Shown: positions 25,138 through 34,023, numbered from the stretch's first letter. The stretch is DNA of 41,617 bases from Nitrososphaerota archaeon (GCA_024860875.1 JACPSZ010000004.1:1-41617), one strand, 5' to 3'. Made by a program: numbers and translations. Notes: generated from the sequence alone by a model not told the origin.

Positions 25138-25958
25138 ATATAGTCGATTCGAAAAAACTGTTGCGGAAGAAAGCTTTCCTGCTTGATGTCGAAGGAGTGC
25201 TATGCGACGAAATTGATAATGGAAGAGCGTTTCCCTCTGCAGCAGAGTTTGTAAAGAATCTGAAGATAGCGGGCAAAAAAGTTGCAGTCCTTTCTAACAT
25301 TTCAAGGAAGCCACGAGCAATAGTGTTTTCAAGGTTGAAGAAGATGGGGTTCCACTTTTCAGAGAACGAGGTCTTTACGGCTGGTGCTGCTACGGCATTG
25401 TACGTGAAAAGAAAGCATCCTAACGCGAAATGTTTTGTGATAAGCGAATGGGGTTTGCGCACAGACCTAGAAAGACAGGGTCTGGCACTCGTCAATGAAG
25501 ACAACGCTGATGTTGTATTGATAGGTGTGGACAGGCGTGTAAGCTATTCCGAATTAAATCATGCGGCTAGGCTCGTCATGAACGGCGCCAAACTAATCTG
25601 CGTAGGCACAACGATGATGTTCAGGGGAACTTTTCTAGGCGAATCTGGGATGTTTCTGGGTGAAGCACCATTTGCAAATGCAATCTCCATGGCAACAAAA
25701 GCCCCAATAACATATATCGGAAAGCCTTATCCAGAAATCTTTCTTCAGACGATAGCAAGCTTTGGTGCAAGACTAAAAGATGTAATAATGCTTGGGGATA
25801 ACTTGTCATCAGACATTAAAGGTGCAAATGCGGCAGGGCTAGAAAGCATATTCATCACAAAGAGCGTTAAATTCGAGTCGATGAAAATCCCCAAAGAAGA
25901 GAGACCAACTTTCATCGCTAGAGACTTGAAAGAACTAAATGACGTTATGTTCGGATGA
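25128..25958 (+). CDS. HAD-superfamily (NagD-like) phosphatase
   Basis: 276 aa, HAD subfamily IIA. Motif I is FLLDVEGVLCDE, where Asp is followed by V-E-G rather than the usual D-G, motif II is VAVLSNIS, and motif III/IV is IGKPYPEIF with LGDNLSSDIKGANAAG. The second nucleophile-flanking aspartate of motif I is replaced by glutamate, worth noting for activity. GTG start at 25128 overlaps the upstream stop by 10 nt. The substrate is unknown. Confidence 0.85.
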   Translation: MDLNIVDSKKLLRKKAFLLDVEGVLCDEIDNGRAFPSAAEFVKNLKIAGKKVAVLSNISRKPRAIVFSRLKKMGFHFSENEVFTAGAATALYVKRKHPNAKCFVISEWGLRTDLERQGLALVNEDNADVVLIGVDRRVSYSELNHAARLVMNGAKLICVGTTMMFRGTFLGESGMFLGEAPFANAISMATKAPITYIGKPYPEIFLQTIASFGARLKDVIMLGDNLSSDIKGANAAGLESIFITKSVKFESMKIPKEERPTFIARDLKELNDVMFG

Positions 25959-26582
25959 TCAGGCAGTTTTATTCTCGAATATAGCTCTGTTGCTACGCGC
26001 TATTAGAAGGATTCCAATAATCAGCAGTGCTACTGCAGCTGCCGCTCTAGGCTCAAATGGTATCGAACCTCCACTTCCGACAAAGTATGCTATCGGAGAG
26101 AGTATGAGCAAGATTATGGACAATGCATTAGTGGCTGCATTTTTGTCCATCTGAAACTTGAAAGGCACGACGATAAGGAAAGACAGGAAGACAAGAAGCG
26201 CAGCGAAAAGAATCGGAAACCTCCCTGCAAGAAAAGTTCCCAATATAATAGGCAGGGGTGCTGCACCCAAGGCAACCAATGTTGCAAGAACAGTGAGTAC
26301 CAAAGTAGCAATAGCCAATCGCTGCATCCTCCTAGCATTTTCACTGACCTTCTTGCTCCGCATATCTGCGGGGCTATAGTAGATTTCAAGCAGCAGGGCA
26401 GCGCAGATCGAAACGATTGCTATGATGAAGATTATTGGATTGCCAGTAACCGCTATGTAATTATCGACCTTGAAGGCTGAGGAAGTTATCGCAGAGTAGA
26501 TTGCGTATATTCCGCTTACCGCTATGGGTAGAAGGAAAAGTATGAACGATGCATCCTCTACGCCGCTACTCTTTGACTCCAT
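25959..26582 (-). CDS. integral membrane protein of unknown function
   Basis: 207 aa with six probable membrane segments, the first at about 13-32 and the last at about 180-197 (AAAAVALLIIGILLIARS). It has a polar loop with EIYYSPADMRSKKVSENARR, no motif that I recognise, and no signal peptide distinct from the first helix. ATG at 26582. It ends directly at the end of the HAD gene with no intervening bases. Confidence 0.65.
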   Translation of the reverse strand: MESKSSGVEDASFILFLLPIAVSGIYAIYSAITSSAFKVDNYIAVTGNPIIFIIAIVSICAALLLEIYYSPADMRSKKVSENARRMQRLAIATLVLTVLATLVALGAAPLPIILGTFLAGRFPILFAALLVFLSFLIVVPFKFQMDKNAATNALSIILLILSPIAYFVGSGGSIPFEPRAAAAVALLIIGILLIARSNRAIFENKTA

Positions 26583-26626
26583 GCTTTCACCACTCCCAAA
26601 TTACAGGGTTCTTTAACCTTTGTCCA

Positions 26627-27670
26627 TTAACGTAGATACTTCTGCCTGAACTCTTCGTACGCTTGGCTAAGTTTCTGGCGCTTTGGAGGGCTCTTGAATC
26701 CGAAGGCAGATATGGTATTCTCAGAGCCCTTTTGGCCTTTATCTCTAGCTGCTTTTATCGCTCTAATTATATCGACAAGAACACCCGCGGCGTTAGGGCC
26801 ATCCATCGTTCTAAGGTATATGTCGAACCTTACGCTTGAGCCGAGAAACTGCTCGCCCTCTATCCAATAATAGCTTGTCCTCGAATTGCCCATAAAGTCC
26901 ACATAGTCTGTCGTTCCCGCAACTGATTCTATCTCATACGGCACTTCAAGGGCTATTGCTTCAGTCTTGACCTTTCTTTTGACAGCTCTCAAATCTTCTC
27001 CGAGCGTGTTAAGCGTCTCCGTTCCTCCTCCAACGTCGAGCTGATAGCTCTTCTTCACTCTAATGCCTCTGCTGTTCATAATGTCTAGAATCCCCCGATG
27101 AAATGCCGTGCCCCCGAACTGGCTCATCAAGTCGTCTCCAACTATAATTGCTCCAGCGCCAGAGTATTTTGAAACCAATTTAGCATCGTTGGCAAGTTTT
27201 GTTGGCGTCGCATTCACGAAAGAGCAATCAGCTGAGGCTGCAGCTTCAGCATACTCTTTCGATGCAGCATCGTTGCCAGATGAAACTAGGTTCAGTAGCA
27301 CATCTGTTTTCTTTTTCTTGAGAGAGTCTGCAATAGAGCCATTCCGCGTTATTATTTTCATGCCTGCTGGAACTTGCTTGCTATTACCAAGCATCCCCGC
27401 CTCTATATCAACACCTAACGGTTTTACATTTACTTGCTTTGGCATGACGTTAGGCTTTGCAAAAATTGCCTTCGAGAGGTCTGAGCCTATCTTTCTTGCA
27501 TCAACGTCGTAAGCTGAGACAATTCCAATATCTGAAATTGAATAGCCTCCAACCTTAGTGTGCCACAGCCCTGCCCTGCTGGGGCCATCGCTATAATACT
27601 GGATTCCTTGTACCAGTGCACTGGCAGCGTTGCCTACGCCTGCAATGGCTACTCTGATCTTACTGGGCAT
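26627..27670 (-). CDS. ino1: myo-inositol-1-phosphate synthase
   Basis: Turns glucose-6-phosphate into inositol-1-phosphate with NAD, the first step to inositol lipids; 347 aa. NAD-binding VAIAGVGNAASALVQGIQYY begins at residue 6. The domain includes VSAYDVDARKIG, VNATPTKLANDA, GDDLMSQFGGTAFHRGIL and YQLDVGGGTETLN, all as in archaeal INO1. GTATAAATC on the minus strand (about 27690-27699) is about 25 nt before the ATG at 27670, fitting a leaderless transcript. Confidence 0.93.
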   Translation of the reverse strand: MPSKIRVAIAGVGNAASALVQGIQYYSDGPSRAGLWHTKVGGYSISDIGIVSAYDVDARKIGSDLSKAIFAKPNVMPKQVNVKPLGVDIEAGMLGNSKQVPAGMKIITRNGSIADSLKKKKTDVLLNLVSSGNDAASKEYAEAAASADCSFVNATPTKLANDAKLVSKYSGAGAIIVGDDLMSQFGGTAFHRGILDIMNSRGIRVKKSYQLDVGGGTETLNTLGEDLRAVKRKVKTEAIALEVPYEIESVAGTTDYVDFMGNSRTSYYWIEGEQFLGSSVRFDIYLRTMDGPNAAGVLVDIIRAIKAARDKGQKGSENTISAFGFKSPPKRQKLSQAYEEFRQKYLR

Positions 27671-27767
27671 TGCCTATGGAGCACCTATAACGAGATTTAT
27701 ACTTTGAGAGTTTACAAACCATCTTACGATAGGACAATCAAAACCTCAATCTTTCAAAGGAGATTTG

Positions 27768-28061
27768 TTATGCCGTGAGTTCTATCTCAATGGTTGAGAC
27801 GTTTCGAGACGAGCCGTCTTCAGCAGGCATCTGCTCCGTGTCGAGTTTTATGTTGGAGACTTTGATATCAGTGCTGAATCTCTTTCTTGTCACTTCTGCC
27901 ACGTCGACTGCGAGACTGATTGCAGCTCCCCTTGCCTTCAGTGTGACTGTCTTTGCGTTGTTCAGCACCGTTAGTGCTGCAAGTACGTAGTTCATGACGG
28001 GTTTCTGCCTGCCTACAAAGACCGTTGTCCTTGATGCGGATTCTGCTTCGGTGTTCGACAT
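27768..28061 (-). CDS. albA: DNA/RNA-binding chromatin protein Alba
   Basis: 97 aa. The N-terminal RTTVFVGRQKPVMNYVLAAL strand-helix, KTVTLKARGAAISLAVDVAEV and the C-terminal IKVSNIKLDT match Alba. The key Lys in GRQKPVMNY (the site acetylated in Sulfolobus Alba) is present. Functions in nucleoid packing and RNA binding. ATG at 28061; the ino1 gene lies 97 bp downstream on the same strand. Confidence 0.95.
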   Translation of the reverse strand: MSNTEAESASRTTVFVGRQKPVMNYVLAALTVLNNAKTVTLKARGAAISLAVDVAEVTRKRFSTDIKVSNIKLDTEQMPAEDGSSRNVSTIEIELTA

Positions 28062-28111
28062 AGGCCGTGCATGACAGGAAGCTTCAATATATATTTACAG
28101 AAAATAAATGC

Positions 28112-28393
28112 CTATTTTCTGATTCTGCGTTCAAGTTCCTTGGGGTATTCCGGGAAGTAGTATGCAATTTTCATTACGTCGAACTCTCTCAGTATGGATT
28201 CTTTGGACTCCCGCTCCAGCAAGAATTCGAATGATTTCCTGATGCACTCTTCTGGTGATACGGCTTTCGTGGTGAGTCTATCATAGTCTGCATGGCTCAT
28301 CTTTACCCTGTGCTCTGTCGTGCCATTGTTTTCCTGCACCTGAACCGTAAATGTCCATCCATCTCTTATTGGGCTTGCCTTGACACTGATCAC
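28112..28393 (-). CDS. small protein of unknown function
   Basis: 93 aa with a beta-rich start (MISVKASPIRDGWTFTVQVQ) and helical end (EECIRKSFEFLLERESKESI). The GTG at 28393 lies three bases after the ppcA stop, so the two are co-transcribed. I do not recognise a named family; the composition and alternation of hydrophobic residues support a folded product. It might be a small partner of the carboxylase or an unrelated passenger. Confidence 0.65.
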   Translation of the reverse strand: MISVKASPIRDGWTFTVQVQENNGTTEHRVKMSHADYDRLTTKAVSPEECIRKSFEFLLERESKESILREFDVMKIAYYFPEYPKELERRIRK

Positions 28394-28396
28394 GCC

Positions 28397-29992
28397 TTAT
28401 CCCATCGACCTTCTCAATTGAGCAGCCTCTATGAGGTACCTTCTGGTTTCTTGCTCATTGCCCTCTGCAAGAGATATGAGGAAGTTGTTAATTGTATTCT
28501 CATGTTTCCTTTCGTTCAAAGAGCGAGGCCCAGCCCTTACATCGAAATACTCTTGCGCTGCCGATAAGCCCCTCATCACGTCTGGTAGCGCTTTCTTCAC
28601 GTCTTCCTGTCCAAGCGGTCTGGCAATCTCATCGCTCGAGAGCAGCAGGTTGATGTTCTGCCACGAAACATAACCAGCAGCCTTCTGCAGGTTGGCCTTC
28701 AAGTACAGATAATTATCTTTTAGAACATTCCATTCATCTTCTGTAAGATCTGCAGCAGCCTCAAGCCCAAGTAGTTCGGGAGGAGCGCCAAGCGTGTATA
28801 ATGCAGCAGTAAAAGGTATAGCTCTGGGGAGAGATATCGAGCCTATCTTCCTTGAATACCCAAACAATCCAATGTGGAGCTTCCTTGCTCTCCTTGACGG
28901 TACGTATTTTGCAATCCTTTCTATAATCGGAGAAAGCGTTTCAATTGAATGAAGGTACGCGTCAGAGAACTTCCGTATTATGTTTTGTATTACCTGCCTA
29001 TCTTCTTTAGTGAGCTTCTTCGGGCTCTTCTTGCCGAGGTTCTTGTTAAGGTAGCTTACGACCTTCTTCACTTCATTTGCTGGATAGTCATAGCGTAGGG
29101 CAGACTGTATGGTTGCCGTGCTTACTCCTTCGTACTCTTCAACAAAGTTTTCTACGTTTTCAGGCGAGAGGTGCCCTCTAAATGGAAGAGAACCAACTCC
29201 AATTATTGGGTATATTGGAATGTCAAGGTTTTCCGAGGACTTTTGTATATCTGAAAGCGCGATTTTGACCAGCAGGACTGATGGTATAAGACCGTAGTTC
29301 AGTGCAGGGTCGGACCTAGCTATGAAAGCTCTAACATAGTTGGGTTTTACGTGCTTGGCGTAACCCTCAACTATGCTGCCAAGGGCGGTCATGCTTGGAA
29401 AGTCTTCAACGAGAGGGATGAGTTCGATAGATTTAGGCTCAAATTCCCCTAACCAGTCGCTTCTGGAATTGGTTTTGCCAGCCGAAGAGCCTACTCCAGC
29501 CACATATGTTCTGTAGAAGTCAACTATCTGCGTGAGCTGTTCTGCGCTCGTGGTAAATGGGAGTATAACTTCAAAGATCGGAGTTACTGACTCTTTCTTG
29601 TAGAAGGTCTTGGCGATGTCAAAGGCTTGGGGTATAGACCATAAGGTCTCTACGAGAACCTTCCTCTCGGCAAGCTCTATTGCTGGATTTGGAACCCTGT
29701 ACGTTATGAAAATATCCTTGCCTATCTCGTGTTCCCTAAAGAACGATTCGTACGATGAGACTAACTTCCTGACTACGTGCGAGTCAACATCCTTGCCCTC
29801 CGCATCCCACATTACTTCTTCGCATCCGAGCTCGCTAAATGCTTGGTATGCTTCGATGACCTCGTCATCGCCTGCGATGACCCCTCCTTTAGCCCAAGAG
29901 GGTATGTTCGCATTGTCTGGGTGCTGTGAAGACATTGTGTGCGGGACGCGCCTTGTCATCTTGCTCGGGCTTTTTCCCCTGACACCCTTCAT
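28397..29992 (-). CDS. ppcA: phosphoenolpyruvate carboxylase, archaeal type
   Basis: Carboxylates PEP to oxaloacetate, replenishing the citric-acid cycle; 531 aa, the size of the short archaeal enzyme rather than the 900-aa bacterial type. Typical sequence includes RRVPHTMSSQHPDNANIPSW near residue 14, LGCEEVMWDAEGKDVDSHVV, SDPALNYGLIPSVLLVK, VGSLPFRGHLSPENV and YSRKIGSISLPRAIPFTAAL. ATG at 29992. A 60-bp divergent gap separates it from the dCMP deaminase. Confidence 0.95.
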   Translation of the reverse strand: MKGVRGKSPSKMTRRVPHTMSSQHPDNANIPSWAKGGVIAGDDEVIEAYQAFSELGCEEVMWDAEGKDVDSHVVRKLVSSYESFFREHEIGKDIFITYRVPNPAIELAERKVLVETLWSIPQAFDIAKTFYKKESVTPIFEVILPFTTSAEQLTQIVDFYRTYVAGVGSSAGKTNSRSDWLGEFEPKSIELIPLVEDFPSMTALGSIVEGYAKHVKPNYVRAFIARSDPALNYGLIPSVLLVKIALSDIQKSSENLDIPIYPIIGVGSLPFRGHLSPENVENFVEEYEGVSTATIQSALRYDYPANEVKKVVSYLNKNLGKKSPKKLTKEDRQVIQNIIRKFSDAYLHSIETLSPIIERIAKYVPSRRARKLHIGLFGYSRKIGSISLPRAIPFTAALYTLGAPPELLGLEAAADLTEDEWNVLKDNYLYLKANLQKAAGYVSWQNINLLLSSDEIARPLGQEDVKKALPDVMRGLSAAQEYFDVRAGPRSLNERKHENTINNFLISLAEGNEQETRRYLIEAAQLRRSMG

Positions 29993-30051
29993 ATAATACT
30001 ATTCTTGAACTCTATCGGAATATATATCAGCCTTTTTCGAGAGGTTAGAGA

Positions 30052-30525
30052 TTGAGCAAGAAGACACAGCGTCCGTCGTGGGACGAGTACTTTATGGGTG
30101 TTGCACATGCGGTGAAAGCTAGGTCGAACTGCATAAGAAGGCGGGTAGGAGCAATAATGGTCAGGGACAAGCAAATAGTCTCTACAGGCTATAACGGAAC
30201 TCCTAGAGGGATAAAGAACTGCGACGAGGGAGGGTGCGAAAGGTGCAACGCAAGCGAGGAGAAGTATCCCAGGGGCAGAGACCTCGACAAATGTGCCTGC
30301 TGTCACGCTGAAGAAAACACCATCACTCAAGCTGCACTGCATGGCATGAGATCCGAAAAAGCAACTTTGTACACTACAAATGTCCCATGTACAATATGCG
30401 CCAAGATGATAATCAATGCTGGGATAAAAAAGGTCGTTGTTGGAGGGGATTATCCAGACGATTTAGGAAGGAAACTCCTCAAAGAAGCCAAAGTAGAGCT
30501 GCAGATTCTCAAAGAGAAGTACTAG
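30052..30525 (+). CDS. dCMP deaminase
   Basis: Zinc deaminase that converts dCMP to dUMP, the precursor of dTMP; 157 aa. The zinc and catalytic residues are in CHAEEN (His85, Glu87) and PCTIC (Cys113, Cys116). YNGTPRGIKNCDEGGCERCN is the insertion typical of ComEB-like dCMP deaminases. TTG start at 30052 with GAGAGGTTAG just upstream. The last 17 nt overlap the convergent protease gene. Confidence 0.9.
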   Translation: MSKKTQRPSWDEYFMGVAHAVKARSNCIRRRVGAIMVRDKQIVSTGYNGTPRGIKNCDEGGCERCNASEEKYPRGRDLDKCACCHAEENTITQAALHGMRSEKATLYTTNVPCTICAKMIINAGIKKVVVGGDYPDDLGRKLLKEAKVELQILKEKY

Positions 30526-31498
30526 ATTTGGTCACTCGTGACAATACAAGGTACGCCATGCTCATAGCTCCTATGATGACGAGCAGATATTCCATCCCGT
30601 CCTGAATGTATGTACCCCCTATCGCCTGTTCGAAATAATAGTAGGAGCTTCGGTAATAGTTGAAAGACCAGTGCATAAGTACGGCAGCAGGCAAGCCAGC
30701 CTTGATGTAAACCAAACCGAGAGCTATCCCTGCAATAGAGCTTGTAGTGAACTTTCCAATCTGCCATCCTGCTCCAAACAGTATGTGCGCCAAGCCAAAC
30801 ATAAGCCCAGAAATTATAGCTACGGCGTAAATCATCGTCAAAACTGCATTTCTCCTTGGTGACGGAATACCGAGATACCTTTCTGGATGCCATAGAGCTT
30901 TGAGCGCATAGGCAAAGTTAGCCCTTCCCAGCAGCACTGTGACTGCCACTAGTCCAATCGTGCTTACTCTGAAGCCAATCTCTTCTGTAATTGGTGCTAA
31001 CGCTATTCCAACAAAGGTCTGCATGGGGTCAGTTTCTGGCAAAGCACCAGAACCTACTCCAACAGTACTCTGCAGCATTTCGATGACACTTGTTAGGAGG
31101 GTTACCGAAGTGAAAGCAACTGTGGCTATTAAGATGCCGTTACCCGAAATCTTGAGGGAGCTATGACTGAGCCCTTTGAGAGTTCTCCAAAGCGAAGTGC
31201 TGGGACCGTTAAGCGCTATTACAAACAGGGCCAGATAGATCACCCACAATGTGGCGAACAAATCGGCAAAGGTCATCCGCACGGGGAAATCGATAGGAAG
31301 ACCTACCACGAATACAGGGATGTTGGCAATTACTGGCTCTGAAGAGGCTGTGCTTAGGTTTCCATTGTAGAAAGCGTAGGCACCAAGAGGGAAGGAAAAA
31401 AGCATGAACCCAGCGAATATTATAACTAGCACCACAAGTATTGCACCAAGAGTTCTCTGCAGGCCTGCACCGTTTCTGGATCCGCCGAATCCGCTCAA
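30509..31498 (-). CDS. CPBP-family intramembrane metalloprotease
   Basis: 329 aa with about eight membrane segments. The CPBP motifs are present: EEIGFR (motif 1), FGLAHILFG (motif 2) and LMHWSFNYYRSS (motif 3). The family includes CAAX proteases and bacteriocin-immunity proteins; here the role is unknown. A hydrophobic N-terminal segment starts at about residue 14. TTG start at 31498, assigned because no ATG precedes the first helix. Confidence 0.83.
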   Translation of the reverse strand: MSGFGGSRNGAGLQRTLGAILVVLVIIFAGFMLFSFPLGAYAFYNGNLSTASSEPVIANIPVFVVGLPIDFPVRMTFADLFATLWVIYLALFVIALNGPSTSLWRTLKGLSHSSLKISGNGILIATVAFTSVTLLTSVIEMLQSTVGVGSGALPETDPMQTFVGIALAPITEEIGFRVSTIGLVAVTVLLGRANFAYALKALWHPERYLGIPSPRRNAVLTMIYAVAIISGLMFGLAHILFGAGWQIGKFTTSSIAGIALGLVYIKAGLPAAVLMHWSFNYYRSSYYYFEQAIGGTYIQDGMEYLLVIIGAMSMAYLVLSRVTKSSTSL

Positions 31499-31519
31499 CT
31501 ATGTTGAATTGAAACTCGT

Positions 31520-31717
31520 CTAACTTATGCTTTCTGAGTCATTCCGCTCGAGCGCTACAGAGCCTCTGTATCCACAATTAGAGCATTCATAATCCGCAGG
31601 TATGAGCCATCCTCCAATGGAATCTGCAATTCTGAGCTTGCCTAAGCAGTACGGGCAGTATTTGATGGAGCCACCGAGTGAATACCCTATCGAAACTTTA
31701 GCATCAGAATCGCTCAA
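31520..31717 (-). CDS. small zinc-ribbon protein
   Basis: 65 aa. CPYC near residue 21 and CSNCGYRGSV near 46 make a four-cysteine zinc ribbon, with beta strands between. TTG start at 31717 is three bases after the SUI1 stop, so it is probably translated from the same mRNA. The function is unknown; small ribbons of this sort often bind nucleic acid or an enzyme. Confidence 0.7.
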   Translation of the reverse strand: MSDSDAKVSIGYSLGGSIKYCPYCLGKLRIADSIGGWLIPADYECSNCGYRGSVALERNDSESIS

Positions 31718-31720
31718 GCC

Positions 31721-32029
31721 TTATTGGACCTCTATCGAGGATTCGTTGAACCCCAGCCCTATAAGGTGACCCTTCACAGAGTCCCTATGGTCTCCTTGCA
31801 GAAGGACGTAACCATCCTTCGCGGTCCCTCCGCATGCAAGCCTGCTCTTCAACTGGTAAGCGATCTTTTCGAGGTCTGTGCGCTTGGGGTTCAATCCTTC
31901 TATCATTGTTGTAGGCTTCCTGAACCTCCTCATCTCAAGCCTGACAACTATCCTTGTTTCTTCCTTTTCAAGCTCCTCGCAGACACATAAATCAAGAGGC
32001 AGACCGCACTTTTTGCAAACTTCTGCCAT
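31721..32029 (-). CDS. SUI1/eIF1-type translation initiation factor
   Basis: 102 aa. An N-terminal CKKC...CVC cysteine cluster precedes the SUI1 domain: IVVRLEMRRFRKPTTMIEGL, LKSRLACGGTAKDGYVLLQG and HLIGLGFNESSIEV. aIF1 guards start-codon choice on the small ribosomal subunit. ATG at 32029; the first gene of a probable three-gene set with the zinc-ribbon and CPBP genes. Confidence 0.93.
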   Translation of the reverse strand: MAEVCKKCGLPLDLCVCEELEKEETRIVVRLEMRRFRKPTTMIEGLNPKRTDLEKIAYQLKSRLACGGTAKDGYVLLQGDHRDSVKGHLIGLGFNESSIEVQ

Positions 32030-32244
32030 TAATTCACCGCTTCTGGAGCAGACTGAATAGTTACCATAGAAAATGCGCTTGAAATTTGCCTGCTTCCTAT
32101 CACTGCTACTCTAGCATTTGCAAATCTAATTAAAAAATCTTCCTCACAATTCTTACTTCTACCTTGCTAGACCGGTAAGAGACTTCCTATTCGCATCACA
32201 CTAGAAGGAACTATGAGACTATTATTGCCCTTAGCTAAGGCAGA

Positions 32245-32352
32245 TTATGCACCAAGGAGGAGTTTGACGACTAGAACAGTGGCAAGAATCCCCACCATGC
32301 CGCCACTGAAACCTAATGTCTTCCGGTTCTGCAGTTTTTTAACTGTGTTCAT
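32245..32352 (-). CDS. 35-aa single-membrane-span peptide
   Basis: Minus-strand ATG at 32352 to TAA encodes MNTVKKLQNRKTLGFSGG followed by MVGILATVLVVKLLLGA. A basic N-terminus precedes one hydrophobic helix of about 18 residues, as in SecG/Sec61-beta-like tail-anchored peptides or other small membrane proteins; identity is not established. An in-frame TAG two codons before the ATG fixes the start. The flanking stretches 32030-32244 and 32353-32674 hold no other convincing gene. Confidence 0.4.
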   Translation of the reverse strand: MNTVKKLQNRKTLGFSGGMVGILATVLVVKLLLGA

Positions 32353-32674
32353 ACCCTATAGAGGTGCAGATGGTATGCATATGGTTTCTTTCGTTTTTCC
32401 AGAAAGTTTTCCTTTAATTTTTGGGTTTCAGACAGGTGCTGGTAATTCTTCAGCTCTTGAGGATTGAAGACCCTCTGAGCTTTCCGAATGGAATACTCAT
32501 TGAACCCATTAACGAAGAATTTCGAAGTGAAAGAAATTTAAACCATTTTCTCTTACTGTCCTTCAATCTTAATCGTGTCTTCTCCTTTTTACAAAAACCC
32601 AATGGAGAGGCTTCATCTCCAGAAGAGTTACAAGAACCCTTACAACCTAATCAAGCATAGCAAAGTTGAAAAAC

Positions 32675-32692
32675 CAGAGCTAAAAAGCTCTG
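32675..32692 (+). promoter_or_regulatory. hairpin just upstream of the L40e start codon
   Basis: CAGAGCT (32675-32681) and AGCTCTG (32686-32692) are perfect complements around an AAAA loop, ending 7 nt before the L40e ATG. In mRNA it would sit where a ribosome must bind, so it could regulate translation, or end an upstream transcript. No known ribosomal leader is recognised. Confidence 0.4.
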
Positions 32693-32699
32693 TTGAATT

Positions 32700-32867
32700 A
32701 TGCCAATTGCCGATGCAGCCAAGAAACAGATAGCGCAGAAGAGGAGGCTCTTCTTCAAGGTTTGCATGCGCTGCGGAAGGAAGAACTCTATTGAGGCTTT
32801 GCGGTGCAGAGAATGCCATAGCGACGACCTCAGGCTCAAGAACAGAGCGTTGGGCGTAAAGAAGTAG
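32700..32867 (+). CDS. rpl40e: ribosomal protein L40e
   Basis: 55-aa large-subunit ribosomal protein, too short for common ORF cutoffs. A basic start (MPIADAAKKQIAQKRRLFFK) leads to a four-cysteine zinc ribbon (Cys22, 25, 36 and 39: CMRC and CREC) and a basic end ALGVKK. It ends three bases before the ATG of the next gene. ATG at 32700. Confidence 0.93.
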   Translation: MPIADAAKKQIAQKRRLFFKVCMRCGRKNSIEALRCRECHSDDLRLKNRALGVKK

Positions 32868-32870
32868 ACA

Positions 32871-33233
32871 ATGCAGAGAAAAGTTCTGGCAATATTTGAA
32901 GCTCCAACAGTCTTCATACTGGAATGCACGACCCTAGAAGTCGTTTCTGCTCTGGGGATTAACCCGGAACTTGAACTTACGATACTTCTGAGGAAAGATG
33001 GAGTGATGTATGCCGATAGGGCGAAGAAGATAGGATCTGGAGCTGATAGAATGACGGCTGGTGAAGCGTGGAAGTCGATGGAATCGTTGTTCAGGGGGCA
33101 TATCTACGCTGTCAAGGAGGACATTGAACAAAGAGGCATACCTGCAAAACGCATAGTTTCACAGATCGAGCTGTTACCAAGGAAGAATGTTGCACATTTG
33201 ATCGACGAAAATAATACAGTAATGGTCTACTAA
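32871..33233 (+). CDS. small alpha/beta protein of unknown function
   Basis: 120 aa. It alternates strands and helices, starting KVLAIFEAPTVFILECTTLE and including DGVMYADRAKKIGSGADRMT, RGIPAKRIVSQIELLPRKN and VAHLIDENNTVMVY. The pattern vaguely recalls small Rossmann-like (DsrE-type) proteins, but key residues are not clear and I do not name it. ATG at 32871, three bases after L40e, so co-transcribed with it. Confidence 0.65.
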   Translation: MQRKVLAIFEAPTVFILECTTLEVVSALGINPELELTILLRKDGVMYADRAKKIGSGADRMTAGEAWKSMESLFRGHIYAVKEDIEQRGIPAKRIVSQIELLPRKNVAHLIDENNTVMVY

Positions 33234-33267
33234 CTGTTATAACATTCAAAATGCAAGCTGCCCTGCT

Positions 33268-34023
33268 TTGAAAAATGGGGAAATCAGGATCGTCGGTATT
33301 AGAGGGATTCCCGAGATCTCCAAAGGGGATGACATAGGAGCAATAATTGCTGACGCTTTAGAACAACAAGTCGGTGTTTTGAAGGAAGATGACATTGTAG
33401 CAGTAACACAAAAGATAGTTTCCAAGGCTGAAGGCAGAGTTCGAGCCTTAGATTTTTATAAGCCGTCCAAGCGAGCTATAGAGCTAGCTGCTGAACTGGG
33501 AAAAGACTCCAAACATGTGCAAGCTATTTTGGAGGAGAGCAGGAGGATTCTAAGGGCTGAGCAGGGCATAATAATTGCAGAAACCAAGCATGGCCTGATA
33601 TGTGCAAATGCAGGGATAGACCAGTCTAACGTTAAACCTAATATGATTTCTTTGCTCCCCGAAGACCCAGACGCCTCTGCAAGGAATATTAGAAACAGCG
33701 TCAAAAAGAAAACGGGAGTTAGCGTTGCTGTCATAATATCGGACACTTTTGGGAGGCCGTTCAGGGAAGGCCATGTGAATGTTGCAATAGGGGTTGCTGG
33801 ACTGAAGCCTATGAAGGACTATCGGGGTATGAGGGACGGTTATGGTAATATTCTCAAGGTCACCATCATAGCAGTTGCAGACGAGATTGCTTCAGCAGCA
33901 GAGCTTGCAACGGGGAAACTTGATCGAGTGCCAGTATCTATTATCAGAGGATACAAGTATCAAAGAGGGGATGAAGGTTCGAAAGAGCTCATCAGGCCGT
34001 TTTCAAAGAACCTCTTCAGATAA
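33268..34023 (+). CDS. cofE: coenzyme F420-0:L-glutamate ligase
   Basis: Adds glutamates to F420-0 with GTP; 251 aa, the stand-alone archaeal form. Family sequence: IVGIRGIPEISKGDDIGAII, VTQKIVSKAEGRV, LICANAGIDQSNV, ISDTFGRPFREGHVNVAIGV, GYGNILKVTIIAVADEIASA and the end RPFSKNLFR. TTG start at 33268. It shows that the organism makes or uses F420. Its stop lies inside the convergent Cys-rich gene. Confidence 0.93.
   Translation: MKNGEIRIVGIRGIPEISKGDDIGAIIADALEQQVGVLKEDDIVAVTQKIVSKAEGRVRALDFYKPSKRAIELAAELGKDSKHVQAILEESRRILRAEQGIIIAETKHGLICANAGIDQSNVKPNMISLLPEDPDASARNIRNSVKKKTGVSVAVIISDTFGRPFREGHVNVAIGVAGLKPMKDYRGMRDGYGNILKVTIIAVADEIASAAELATGKLDRVPVSIIRGYKYQRGDEGSKELIRPFSKNLFR

Noticed and set aside
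32213-32660. Two plus-strand ORFs (84 and 79 codons) upstream of L40e
   Set aside because: Low-complexity, no recognisable motif, no ribosome site; the first covers the minus-strand TM peptide frame. Likely chance frames.
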